A DNA stretch of 39,183 nucleotides from DAISKN01 sp964553925 (GTDB lineage Bacteria > Acidobacteriota > Vicinamibacteria > Marinacidobacterales > SMYC01): the NCBI GenBank assembly GCA_964553925.1, contig CAZKNR010000436.1, positions 1-39,183 of the forward strand. Direction: 5' to 3'. The notes beneath the pieces are model-generated. The model saw nothing but the letters and a program-made list of their open reading frames with translations, did not search any database and was not told where the DNA came from. Made by a program: the position numbers and the translations under genes. Each line of letters starts with the position of its first letter. Position 1 is the first letter of the stretch. Below, piece by piece: positions 6,873 through 13,628 of the stretch.

Positions 6873-8230
6873 TCCCGGCCAGGCGGGGGGTAGTAGCCTT
6901 CGGGGGGATTCTTCATCATCGAGCGGCGGGTTTGGCCCTTCCGGGTTCCCGGCTCCACGTCCTTGCGAGTGCCGGCCTCGACGTCTTTCGTCGCTGAGAC
7001 GTCCGGCTCGAGCTCCGGCATTCTCAGAGGGACGGCGGGGACGTTCGCCTTTTCTAGATGCGTCGATTGAAAGCGGCGCATCCGCTGCGTCGCGCGAAGA
7101 TAGACTTCGAGGAACTTGGCCCATCCGGTGTCCTCGGCGAAGCGCAGGTTCCGATACTCGGGGAAGAAGTCCCGGAACGACCAGGGAAAGTAGATCGAAA
7201 GCCCATGCGAATGCTGGAGCTCGCCGCCGGTCGTGCCCGAGCTGACGACGGTGGCCTCGACGGCGTCGAGGACAGCGCGGCTTGCTTTCCGGATCGCGTC
7301 CATCCCCGGAGCACTCCTGCCGGCGGAGAAGCGCAGGAGCTGCCGGGCGAAGTCGTAGAGGTCGCTGTAGCGATCGCACTTGTAGGACTGTGAGCTCCAG
7401 TGCGCGAGCACGATCGCGTCCCGCACCGCTCGACTTTTCGTATTGGCCGTATTGGCGTCCGCCGGCTTCAGGTCTCCGATCTCGATCGCCTCTTCGAGGC
7501 CTTCCGCGGCAAGCTTCGAAAGCGGCGCGGTCATCGCCCGCGCGAGCTCGGACGAAGCCTCGGCGACAAGCCCGATCCTCGAGAGGTCGCAGACGGCGAT
7601 GTCGGTCGAGACCCCGGCGATCTCGTAGTCCCGATAGAATCGAAGATAGCTCCCGGCGACCTCTCGAGCGATCTCGTCGGACGAGCCCTCCGCGGTTTTC
7701 GCGACGCTCTCGAGGATCTGGCGATAGGGCCATCCGCTATTCAGAACCAGACCTTCCGAGGCAACGAGGTGAGAAACCGACTTCCGAACCTCGTACCCGA
7801 CCTCGACCGTGCTCATCTGACAGCTATCGAGCCCGAGGATCTCGATCGAAGCCCCCTCGAGGATTTTTCCAAGCCGCGGGATGCTGAGAGAGCTCGCCGG
7901 GTTCTCGTCGCTGAGGAAGTCGCGCACGGCGCCGCTTCCATGACCGGAGAGCACGAGCATGCGGCGCCCCTGGCCCATCCCCGCCACGAGCCGCTCGAGG
8001 AGCGCGGCCGTATCTTCGGTCGGCGGGCGCACGGGCTCCTCGACCGAGAGCGCGAAGTCGTAGCGCCGGGGGTCACTCCCTCGCGGATCGAAGAGCGCGG
8101 ACACATCGATACGCTCCCGAACCGACGGTTCGCGCGAACCCGCCTTCATTTCCTGGAGGCTCCACACCATCTCCTCGGACAGGTTGTTGTCGCCGGCCAG
8201 GTAGACGGCGAACGAACAGCGTCTTTCCAT
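6869..8230 (-). CDS. Clostripain-like (C11) cysteine peptidase
   Basis: A 453-aa protein of peptidase family C11 (clan CD). It begins with the typical strand SFAVYLAGDNNLSEE and has the catalytic His97 in LVLSGHGSG and Cys137 in LGLDSCQMSTVEVGYE; family members cleave after Arg or Lys and usually self-activate. Late in the protein, HGLSIYFPW is another family hallmark. No signal peptide is seen, so it is probably cytoplasmic, unlike secreted clostripain. The C-terminal tail holds a tandem DVEAGTRK-DVEPGTRK (416-431), a candidate processing site. The ATG at 8230 is preferred to a TTG at 8272 because the family fold starts right after it. It overlaps the CHAT gene by 4 bases. A TTGCAG/TAGAAT promoter is placed 15-42 bases upstream. 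Confidence 0.9.
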   Translation of the reverse strand: MERRCSFAVYLAGDNNLSEEMVWSLQEMKAGSREPSVRERIDVSALFDPRGSDPRRYDFALSVEEPVRPPTEDTAALLERLVAGMGQGRRMLVLSGHGSGAVRDFLSDENPASSLSIPRLGKILEGASIEILGLDSCQMSTVEVGYEVRKSVSHLVASEGLVLNSGWPYRQILESVAKTAEGSSDEIAREVAGSYLRFYRDYEIAGVSTDIAVCDLSRIGLVAEASSELARAMTAPLSKLAAEGLEEAIEIGDLKPADANTANTKSRAVRDAIVLAHWSSQSYKCDRYSDLYDFARQLLRFSAGRSAPGMDAIRKASRAVLDAVEATVVSSGTTGGELQHSHGLSIYFPWSFRDFFPEYRNLRFAEDTGWAKFLEVYLRATQRMRRFQSTHLEKANVPAVPLRMPELEPDVSATKDVEAGTRKDVEPGTRKGQTRRSMMKNPPEGYYPPPGRE

Positions 8231-8244
8231 AGGAGCTCGAGCGA

Positions 8245-8272
8245 ATTCTATACTTCTACACCGGCGCTGCAA
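8245..8272 (-). promoter_or_regulatory. Putative promoter of the C11-CHAT operon
   Basis: On the minus strand TTGCAG (8272-8267) and TAGAAT (8250-8245) are 16 bases apart, a good sigma-70-type match. The -10 ends 14 bases before the C11 ATG, giving a very short leader. The facing MazEF promoter is about 60 bases away, so the two promoters share one small divergent region. Confidence 0.5.
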
Positions 8273-8332
8273 CCCGGGTTACCGCCGCATCGTCTAACGA
8301 CGGCTTTCAATCCGGAACAAAGAACAAGGCGG

Positions 8333-8361
8333 TTGCATTTCACAGAACAGTAGACTATTGT
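8333..8361 (+). promoter_or_regulatory. Putative promoter of the second MazEF module
   Basis: TTGCAT (8333-8338) and TATTGT (8356-8361) are separated by 17 bases. Transcription would begin near 8368, only a few bases before the ATG at 8372. An alternative -10, TAGACT (8351-8356), would fit the ATG at 8366. Confidence 0.45.
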
Positions 8362-8371
8362 GTATATGGAT

Positions 8372-8680
8372 ATGTCGATAGAAAAGGGACAAGTGACGGT
8401 ACGGGTCACGGAGGACTCGAGGGCGCTTCTCCGCTGGCTTTCGGAAATCGAGGGCCGCTCGATGCAGTCGGTTCTCCGATCGGCCCTCGAGGTCTATCGG
8501 CGCCAGAGGTTTCTCGACGAGATGAACGCAGGCTACGCGGAGCTGCGGAAGGATCGACGTAGCTGGGAAGAGTGGACGACGGAGCGCGATCTTTGGGATC
8601 GGACTCTGTCGGACGGATTGGTGGCGGAGCCGAAGCAACGGTACGCGGCCGCGCGCTCCAGACAGAAGAAGCGCCGGTGA
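8372..8680 (+). CDS. Ribbon-helix-helix antitoxin (MazE-like, second module)
   Basis: A 102-aa protein whose first 45 residues follow the ribbon-helix-helix pattern: GQVTVRVTEDSRALLRWL and then EGRSMQSVLRSALEVYRRQ. The next part, RFLDEMNAGYAELRKD, is the toxin-binding tail common in antitoxins paired with MazF/PemK toxins. It should repress its own operon and block the downstream toxin. In-frame ATGs at 8366 and 8372 are both possible; 8372 fits best with the placed promoter. Its stop codon overlaps the toxin start (GTGA). It differs in sequence from the first antitoxin at 3449, so this is not a recent duplication. Confidence 0.85.
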   Translation: MSIEKGQVTVRVTEDSRALLRWLSEIEGRSMQSVLRSALEVYRRQRFLDEMNAGYAELRKDRRSWEEWTTERDLWDRTLSDGLVAEPKQRYAAARSRQKKRR

Positions 8681-9015
8681 GTGTTGCCCGGGGTGAGATC
8701 TGGCTCGCCGACCTCAATCCGACGCGGGGTCATGAGCAAGCGGGGAGGCGCCCGATTGCGGTCGTCTCGGAAGACAGCCTCAACAACGGCCCGGCGGGGC
8801 TGGTCGTCGTGCTGCCGCTTACGTCCACGATCCGCCCCATCCCTTCGCACATCGTCGTGGCGCCTCCAGAGGGAGGCCTGAAAGTCCACTCGGCCGTGCT
8901 CTGCGAAGCCATCCGCTCAATCTCTGTCGATCGACTCGTCGAGCGATGGGGCCGCTTGGGCCCGAAGAGTTTGGCCCGAATCGAGGATGTGCTTCGAATC
9001 CTTCTTCGGTTGTGA
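8677..9015 (+). CDS. MazF/PemK-type endoribonuclease toxin (second module)
   Basis: A 112-aa MazF-family protein: RGEIWLADLNPTRGHE at the start, Arg in AGRRPIAVVSED and Thr in LPLTSTIR at the catalytic positions, then LCEAIRSISVDRL and a closing helix (IEDVLRILLRL). The GTG at 8677 overlaps the antitoxin stop by four bases, so the pair is translationally coupled; a longer frame upstream is only the shadow of the antitoxin. It is closer to chromosomal MazF of the PemK-like group than the toxin at 3705, which has a longer loop after the first strand. A perfect hairpin follows 20 bases after the stop. Confidence 0.9.
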   Translation: MSVARGEIWLADLNPTRGHEQAGRRPIAVVSEDSLNNGPAGLVVVLPLTSTIRPIPSHIVVAPPEGGLKVHSAVLCEAIRSISVDRLVERWGRLGPKSLARIEDVLRILLRL

Positions 9016-9035
9016 GCTCGAAGCCGGAAACAGGT

Positions 9036-9071
9036 ATCGCGGAGACGCGAGGGGGATCGCGTCTCCGCGAT
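9036..9071. terminator. Perfect 15-bp hairpin between convergent genes
   Basis: Arms 9036-9050 (ATCGCGGAGACGCGA) and 9057-9071 are exact reverse complements around a 6-base GGGGGA loop. It sits in the 62-base gap between the second MazF gene and the convergent small secreted protein, so it can serve as a two-way terminator. There is no T-tract on either side. Confidence 0.65.
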
Positions 9072-9077
9072 TCGAGA

Positions 9078-9509
9078 TCAGTGCCAGATGATGGCGCCCT
9101 TCATCCGCTCGGTCGCCTGTTCCCGCTCCCCCGCGACGTACATCGCGGCGAGGGGCTCGGCATCCTTGAAGGCGATTCGACCCACGCGGTCCGTGGCCTC
9201 ATGCCTCAAATAGATGTAGACCACGTCGAACTTGTGGGGGATCGCCGCCGCTTCCAGAGCGGCGATGGGGGCGAAAGACTCGAACTCCCGGATCCCCATG
9301 GTGAGGCGAATCTCGGCGTCGAGTCCCTTTCCGTCCTGGGAATCGTTCATGTTGACTTTGGCGGACTGGCCCTGCGCCGCCATCGCCGTCATCTTGCCCT
9401 GGATAGCCCGGTGGTAGTCGTCGATCCGCTTCTGCTGGGCGAAAGCCGATCCGCAGAGAACCAGAGCGAGGACGGCACTGACGAGCGCAATACGCTGTGT
9501 TTTTGACAT
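9078..9509 (-). CDS. Small secreted protein of unknown function
   Basis: A 143-aa precursor with a clear signal peptide (residues 1-24, hydrophobic core LVSAVLALVLCGSAFA, cut before QQ). The mature part is a mixed alpha/beta domain with no motif I recognise; it ends with a GAIIWH tail. An AGGAG at 9515-9519 stands 5 bases before the ATG, which fixes the start. It lies 123 bases downstream of the VPS10-type propeller on the same strand, so it might be read through from that gene, but a separate promoter is possible. Its single-domain, cysteine-poor mature part gives no hint of function. Confidence 0.75.
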   Translation of the reverse strand: MSKTQRIALVSAVLALVLCGSAFAQQKRIDDYHRAIQGKMTAMAAQGQSAKVNMNDSQDGKGLDAEIRLTMGIREFESFAPIAALEAAAIPHKFDVVYIYLRHEATDRVGRIAFKDAEPLAAMYVAGEREQATERMKGAIIWH

Positions 9510-9553
9510 CTTGACTCCTGGTTTTGTTTGGCCCTCTGGCCGAACTGTATGAA

Positions 9554-9584
9554 CCGAGGCGAGCTTCTCGCCATCGGCTTTTTT
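9554..9584 (+). terminator. Plus-strand intrinsic terminator-like hairpin with T-run
   Basis: CCGA-GGCGAG, a CTT loop, then CTCGCC-(A)-TCGG form a 10-bp stem with one bulged A (9554-9577), followed by TTTTTT at 9579-9584. The T-run is on the plus strand, while both neighbouring genes are on the minus strand. Confidence 0.45.
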
Positions 9585-9632
9585 CCTGTTGTCGAAGATT
9601 CTATTGTAAACGTCTCGGGGCGTTCTGGCGAC

Positions 9633-12600
9633 TCAGGAGCCGGGCACCATCACTGGCGAGACGTTCTTGCCCGACACCACCTGGTTGAAGGCGGAAAGCT
9701 CGCTCGCGAGGACTCCCTCTAGCTCCTGCTGGTACCCCTGGAGCTCCGTCTTCAGCGCCTCATAGTGCTCGTGGGCGACGGCGGTCGGCTTCGCGTCCGT
9801 CGAGAGAACGATTCCGTAGAGGTTCGCGATCCGGTTGTCGAGCATGGGCTGGAAGTTCAATGGATCCTGCAGCGACTCGTTCTTCGTCTGGTAGATCTTT
9901 TGCTCGATGGCGGTGAGCTTCTCGGTCAAAGCCTTCGCCTCGTCGTCGACGCCATCCGCCGCTTTGGCCTCTTTCAGCCGGGTCGTGAGGTCTTCCACCT
10001 GGCTCTTCACGCTCCGGATCTTCTTCAACGCGGCGTGGCTTTCCGAGAAAAGGTCTCTTACCTTCACCGCGAGCTGGAACTGCTCGTCGAGATCCTTCTC
10101 CGTCGCCGGAATCCGGGGGTCCTTCTTCACTTCGAACTCCCGGGTAGCGCGGAAGTCAGAGACCGTCATCCGCGCCTGGTAGCGGCCCGGAGGCGCGGGC
10201 GGACCCTGAACGCTTCCCCACATCATTGTGTCCGGGGCGGCACGTCCGTCGGGATAGCCGAGGTCCCATACCCAACGGTTCGTCCCCTTCTTCACGGGAG
10301 GCGTGCGCGGGCTGCCGCCGCCGAAGAACGCCGCGAAGAGATCGGCGAAGGGGTTTCGCGCTCTCTCTTCCGGGGTCTTGCTGGAGAAGCTCCGTACCGT
10401 CGCGCCCGAGGCGTCCAGGATCTCGAGCTTCATCTCCTGGTCCGCCGGCAGATCCTCCGCGAGGGAATAGTGAAGCACGACTCCGCCCGGAGGGTTCTGT
10501 CCGAGAACGCCCGAGGGAATGTCGAACCCGCCGCCGCGGGTGCGGTAAGTGTCTCGAGGCTGAAACAAATGAAACGCCGACTTCACGGTCTCTCCGGTCA
10601 ACTGATGTAACGGGGTCAGGTCGTCCAGGATCCAGAACGAGCGCCCCTGAGTCGAGATCACCAGATCTTTCTCCTTGATCTGCAGATCGGTCACCGGAGT
10701 CACCGGCAGGTTGAGCTGGAGCGACTGCCAGCTCTTCCCGTCGTCGAACGAGACGTACATCCCATACTCCGTCCCGGCGTAGAGAAGCCCGCGGCGATCG
10801 GGATCCTCGCGCACCACGCGGGTGAAGTGCCGCTCGGGGATTCCGTTCTTTCCGTCGGCGATGCGCCTCCAGGTCTTCCCATAGTCGTTCGTCTGGAAAA
10901 CGTAGGGAGCGAAGTCGTCGAATCGGTAGTTGTAGACCGCCACCTGCGCTCGGCCCGCTTGATGCGACGAGATATCGATGGCGTTCACCGTCCCGAACTC
11001 CGGAACACCCTCTGGGGTGATCTCGGTCCAGCTCTGGCCTCCGTCCCTGGTCAAGTGCACGCGGCCGTCGTCCGAGCCCGCCCAGAGCTCACCCTTCGCG
11101 AGCGGCGACTCCTCGAAGACGAAGATCGTCGCGAACACCTCGACTCCCGTCTGGTCGTGGGTGATCGGGCCTCCCGCATCCTGCAGCATCTCGGGGTTGG
11201 CCCGGGTGAGGTCGGGGCTCACGATGGTCCAGGTCTGGCCTTCGTCGGTCGACCGATGGACGAAGTTCGACGTGTGATAGAGGACCGACGGGTCGTGCTT
11301 CGAGATCCGGATAGGGGCGTTCCACTGGAAGCGGTAGTCGAGATCCTCGGCCTTGGTTCCGAGGGAGAGCTGGGGCGCGGTCGTGATCTCGCGGACTTGC
11401 CCGGTTTTGTGATCGTAACGGGTGATCGATCCTCCGTAGCAGCCGGCATAGACGACGTTCGCGTCCGGGTCGCGCGGGTCGATCGCGATATGGCCGCTCT
11501 CGCAGCCACCGACGGAGTGCCAATCCTTGATCGAGATGCCGAATCCCGAGTTGCGGCTCACGATGCGCGCGGTGGTGTTGTCCTGCTGCGCGCCGTAGAC
11601 CCAGTAGGGGAACCGATGGTCCGTCGTGACCCGGTAGAACTCGGCGGTGGGCTGGTTCGATTGCGGCGACCAGGACCGGCCGGCGTTGAAGCTCACCGCG
11701 GCCCCGCCGTCGTCGCCGTAGACCATCATCTGGTTGTTCGAGGGGTTGATCCAGAGGTCGTGGGTGTCCCCATGAGGCACCATCACCATATCGAAGTTCT
11801 TCCCGCCGTCGACCGAGCGGTGGAACATCACGTTGAGGATGTAGACGGTGTCGGGGTCGACGGGGTCGGCGAACACGTGGGTGTAGTACCAGGCGCGCTG
11901 GAGGAAGGAGCGGTCCTTGTTGATCTGGAGGAAGGTCTTCCCCGCGTCATCCGAGCGATAGAGACCTCCCTCGCCACCTTCGGCCTCGATGAGCGCGAAG
12001 ACCCGGTCAGGGTTTGCGGGGGATACGGAAACGCCGATCTTCCCCGTGGGTCCCTTCGGAAGCCCCTCGGTGAGCTCCTTCCACGTGTCGCCTCCGTCGG
12101 TCGACTTGTAGACGCCGCCCTCTTCGGGGTCGCCGCTGACCATGGTGAAGGGTTTTCGCTCCGCTCGCCACATCCCGGCGTAGAGGATCCGCGGGTTCTT
12201 CACGTCCATCGAGAGATCGACGGCGCCGGTCTTGTCGCTGACGAACAGCACCCTCTCCCAGCTCTTGCCTCCGTCCTTCGATCGGTAGACGCCTCGATCG
12301 GGATTCGGCCCGAAAATGTGGCCCAGCACCGCGGCGTAGACCAGATCGGGATTCTGCGGATGGACGCGGATCTTTCCGATCTGCCCGGCCTCAGGAAGCC
12401 CGCTGTGACTCCAGGTCTTGCCCGCATCGGTCGATCGGTAGATCCCATCGCCCGCGGATACGTTTCCGCGAGGGCAGGCGGAGCCGGTCCCGACGTAGAT
12501 CACGTTCGGGTCCGAGGGGGCCACCGCGACGGCCCCGATGGCGCCGCTCTTCAACTGTCCGTCGGTGACGTTGCGCCAGGTCTGTCCCGCATCTTCGGTC

Positions 12601-12836
12601 CTCCAGACCCCGCCCCCGGTCGAGCCCATGTAAAAGGTATGCATCTGTTGCGCGACGCCGGCGACCGCGGTCACTCGGCCCCCGCGATAGGGACCGATGC
12701 TGCGGTACTTCATGGATTCGAGAAACACGGGATCGATCGTAGGCGTGGGCTGAGCCGCGGCCAACACCGCAGAGGAGAAAACGAGAGCGAGCGCGGCAAA
12801 CCATCGGCCCGCTCGCGACAACGCAAATGAATGCAT
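9633..12836 (-). CDS. Large secreted VPS10/sortilin-type propeller with BNR/Asp-box repeats
   Basis: A 1067-aa exported protein. The ATG at 12836 is chosen because AGGGAGG lies 6 bases before it and a signal peptide follows (residues 1-29, ending VLAAAQP). The mature N-terminal 700 residues carry many Asp-box turns of the S-x-D-x-G-x-x-W type (STDAGKTW, SKDGGKSW, STDGGDTW, STDEGQTW, TRDGGQSW, SFDDGKSW), the signature of sialidase/VPS10 ten-blade propellers. A coiled C-terminal part follows (about 920-1040). Such proteins are often labelled glycosyl hydrolases in databases, but no glycosidase activity can be inferred from the repeats; they are abundant in Acidobacteriota and Bacteroidota and may take part in surface glycan or protein handling. 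No partner gene other than the small secreted protein downstream. Confidence 0.88.
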   Translation of the reverse strand: MHSFALSRAGRWFAALALVFSSAVLAAAQPTPTIDPVFLESMKYRSIGPYRGGRVTAVAGVAQQMHTFYMGSTGGGVWRTEDAGQTWRNVTDGQLKSGAIGAVAVAPSDPNVIYVGTGSACPRGNVSAGDGIYRSTDAGKTWSHSGLPEAGQIGKIRVHPQNPDLVYAAVLGHIFGPNPDRGVYRSKDGGKSWERVLFVSDKTGAVDLSMDVKNPRILYAGMWRAERKPFTMVSGDPEEGGVYKSTDGGDTWKELTEGLPKGPTGKIGVSVSPANPDRVFALIEAEGGEGGLYRSDDAGKTFLQINKDRSFLQRAWYYTHVFADPVDPDTVYILNVMFHRSVDGGKNFDMVMVPHGDTHDLWINPSNNQMMVYGDDGGAAVSFNAGRSWSPQSNQPTAEFYRVTTDHRFPYWVYGAQQDNTTARIVSRNSGFGISIKDWHSVGGCESGHIAIDPRDPDANVVYAGCYGGSITRYDHKTGQVREITTAPQLSLGTKAEDLDYRFQWNAPIRISKHDPSVLYHTSNFVHRSTDEGQTWTIVSPDLTRANPEMLQDAGGPITHDQTGVEVFATIFVFEESPLAKGELWAGSDDGRVHLTRDGGQSWTEITPEGVPEFGTVNAIDISSHQAGRAQVAVYNYRFDDFAPYVFQTNDYGKTWRRIADGKNGIPERHFTRVVREDPDRRGLLYAGTEYGMYVSFDDGKSWQSLQLNLPVTPVTDLQIKEKDLVISTQGRSFWILDDLTPLHQLTGETVKSAFHLFQPRDTYRTRGGGFDIPSGVLGQNPPGGVVLHYSLAEDLPADQEMKLEILDASGATVRSFSSKTPEERARNPFADLFAAFFGGGSPRTPPVKKGTNRWVWDLGYPDGRAAPDTMMWGSVQGPPAPPGRYQARMTVSDFRATREFEVKKDPRIPATEKDLDEQFQLAVKVRDLFSESHAALKKIRSVKSQVEDLTTRLKEAKAADGVDDEAKALTEKLTAIEQKIYQTKNESLQDPLNFQPMLDNRIANLYGIVLSTDAKPTAVAHEHYEALKTELQGYQQELEGVLASELSAFNQVVSGKNVSPVMVPGS

Positions 12837-12970
12837 CAAGACCTCCCTGGTCACGCGGAATCATATACCGCGCGCTCGGTTCGAGTCCTTGATTTCACAA
12901 GTTGCTGACCCCGTGAGGGTTCAGAAGCCGGCAGGGTCCTCGCAGTTTGGACCGGGGAATGGTGGTGCTA

Positions 12971-13015
12971 ACAAAACGTCGGGGGTTGCACATAACCCCC
13001 GACGTTTTGTATTAT
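12971..13015 (+). promoter_or_regulatory. AbiEi operator: perfect 17-bp palindrome overlapping the promoter
   Basis: The arms 12971-12987 and 12994-13010 are exact reverse complements (core ACAAAACGTCGGGGGTT) around a 6-base spacer. A TTGCAC (12986-12991) and TATTAT (13010-13015), 18 apart, place the -35 in the loop and the right arm in the promoter spacer. AbiEi-type antitoxins are known to repress their own operon by binding inverted repeats here, so a bound repressor would cover the promoter. Confidence 0.8.
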
Positions 13016-13025
13016 GCACTTGAAA

Positions 13026-13628
13026 ATGCCGTCTAATGCCGACCGCCAAGAGCTCAAGGTCATCCGCCGGCTCGGAGTGGTGCGAGCCTCTGATCTCGAG
13101 GCGCAGGGCATCTCGCGGTCGCGGCTGTACGAGCTCGTGCGCAAAGGGGACGTGGTGCGTCACGCTAGGGGAGTGTACGCTGCGGCAAGTCACGCCCCAA
13201 CCGCGGATCACACGCTCGCGCAGGTCGCCAAGCGCGTCCCGAAGGGTGTGATCTGCCTGCTGACGGCGCTGCGCTTCCACGATCTGACGACGCAGCTTCC
13301 GGCGGACGTCTGGATTGCGCTTCCAGAGAAGGCCCGCAAGCCGCGCCTCGACTATCCGCGGCTGCGGGTCAATCGTTTTTCGGGGCCCGCTCTTACGGAG
13401 GGAATCGAGACCCATCGCATCGAGGGCGTTGACGTTCGCGTGTACTCAGCCGCCAAGACGGTCGCCGACTGTTTCAAATACCGAAATAAAGTTGGAGTCG
13501 ACGTTTCCGTGGAGGCGCTCCGCGACTTCAGCAGTCGCTACCGCGGTGGGGCGAACGATCTCGCTCGATTCGCTCGGATCTGCCGGGTAACACGAGTAAT
13601 GCAGCCCTACTTGGATGCAATTTCATGA
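13026..13628 (+). CDS. abiEi: AbiEi-type antitoxin / transcriptional repressor
   Basis: A 200-aa protein of the AbiEi family, the antitoxin of type IV AbiE systems. It has the N-terminal winged helix-turn-helix (VIRRLGVVRASDLEAQGISRSRLYELVRKGDVVR; shown in parts), the RGVYAAA turn, and the C-terminal domain with VYSAAKTVADCFKYRNKVG, a family hallmark. It should repress the operon through the palindrome upstream and counter the AbiEii toxin without direct stable contact. The ATG at 13026 is preferred over 13014, which lies inside the -10 box; the start is then 10 bases after that box. Its stop overlaps the toxin start (ATGA). The antitoxin appears intact although the toxin is frameshifted. Confidence 0.88.
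   Translation: MPSNADRQELKVIRRLGVVRASDLEAQGISRSRLYELVRKGDVVRHARGVYAAASHAPTADHTLAQVAKRVPKGVICLLTALRFHDLTTQLPADVWIALPEKARKPRLDYPRLRVNRFSGPALTEGIETHRIEGVDVRVYSAAKTVADCFKYRNKVGVDVSVEALRDFSSRYRGGANDLARFARICRVTRVMQPYLDAIS

Noticed and set aside
6873..7733. Long minus-strand frame extending the CHAT protein upstream to 1216 residues
   Set aside because: The extra part is an out-of-frame reading of the C11 peptidase gene, rich in Arg and without domains; the ATGA overlap at 6869-6872 marks the true start.
4083..8230. Gasdermin or SAVED-type partner for the protease pair
   Set aside because: No small lipid-pore protein and no nucleotide-sensing domain is encoded near the two proteases in this window.
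10827..12830. Plus-strand open frame of 667 codons opposite the VPS10 propeller
   Set aside because: It has no domain and is the antisense shadow of a long real gene in GC-rich DNA, as are other long plus-strand frames opposite the TPR, TonB and Hsp70 genes.
12871..12895. GGTTCGAGTCC, a tRNA T-loop-like sequence
   Set aside because: The flanks do not form a T stem, and no anticodon or D arm or acceptor stem can be built around it; chance in GC-rich DNA.
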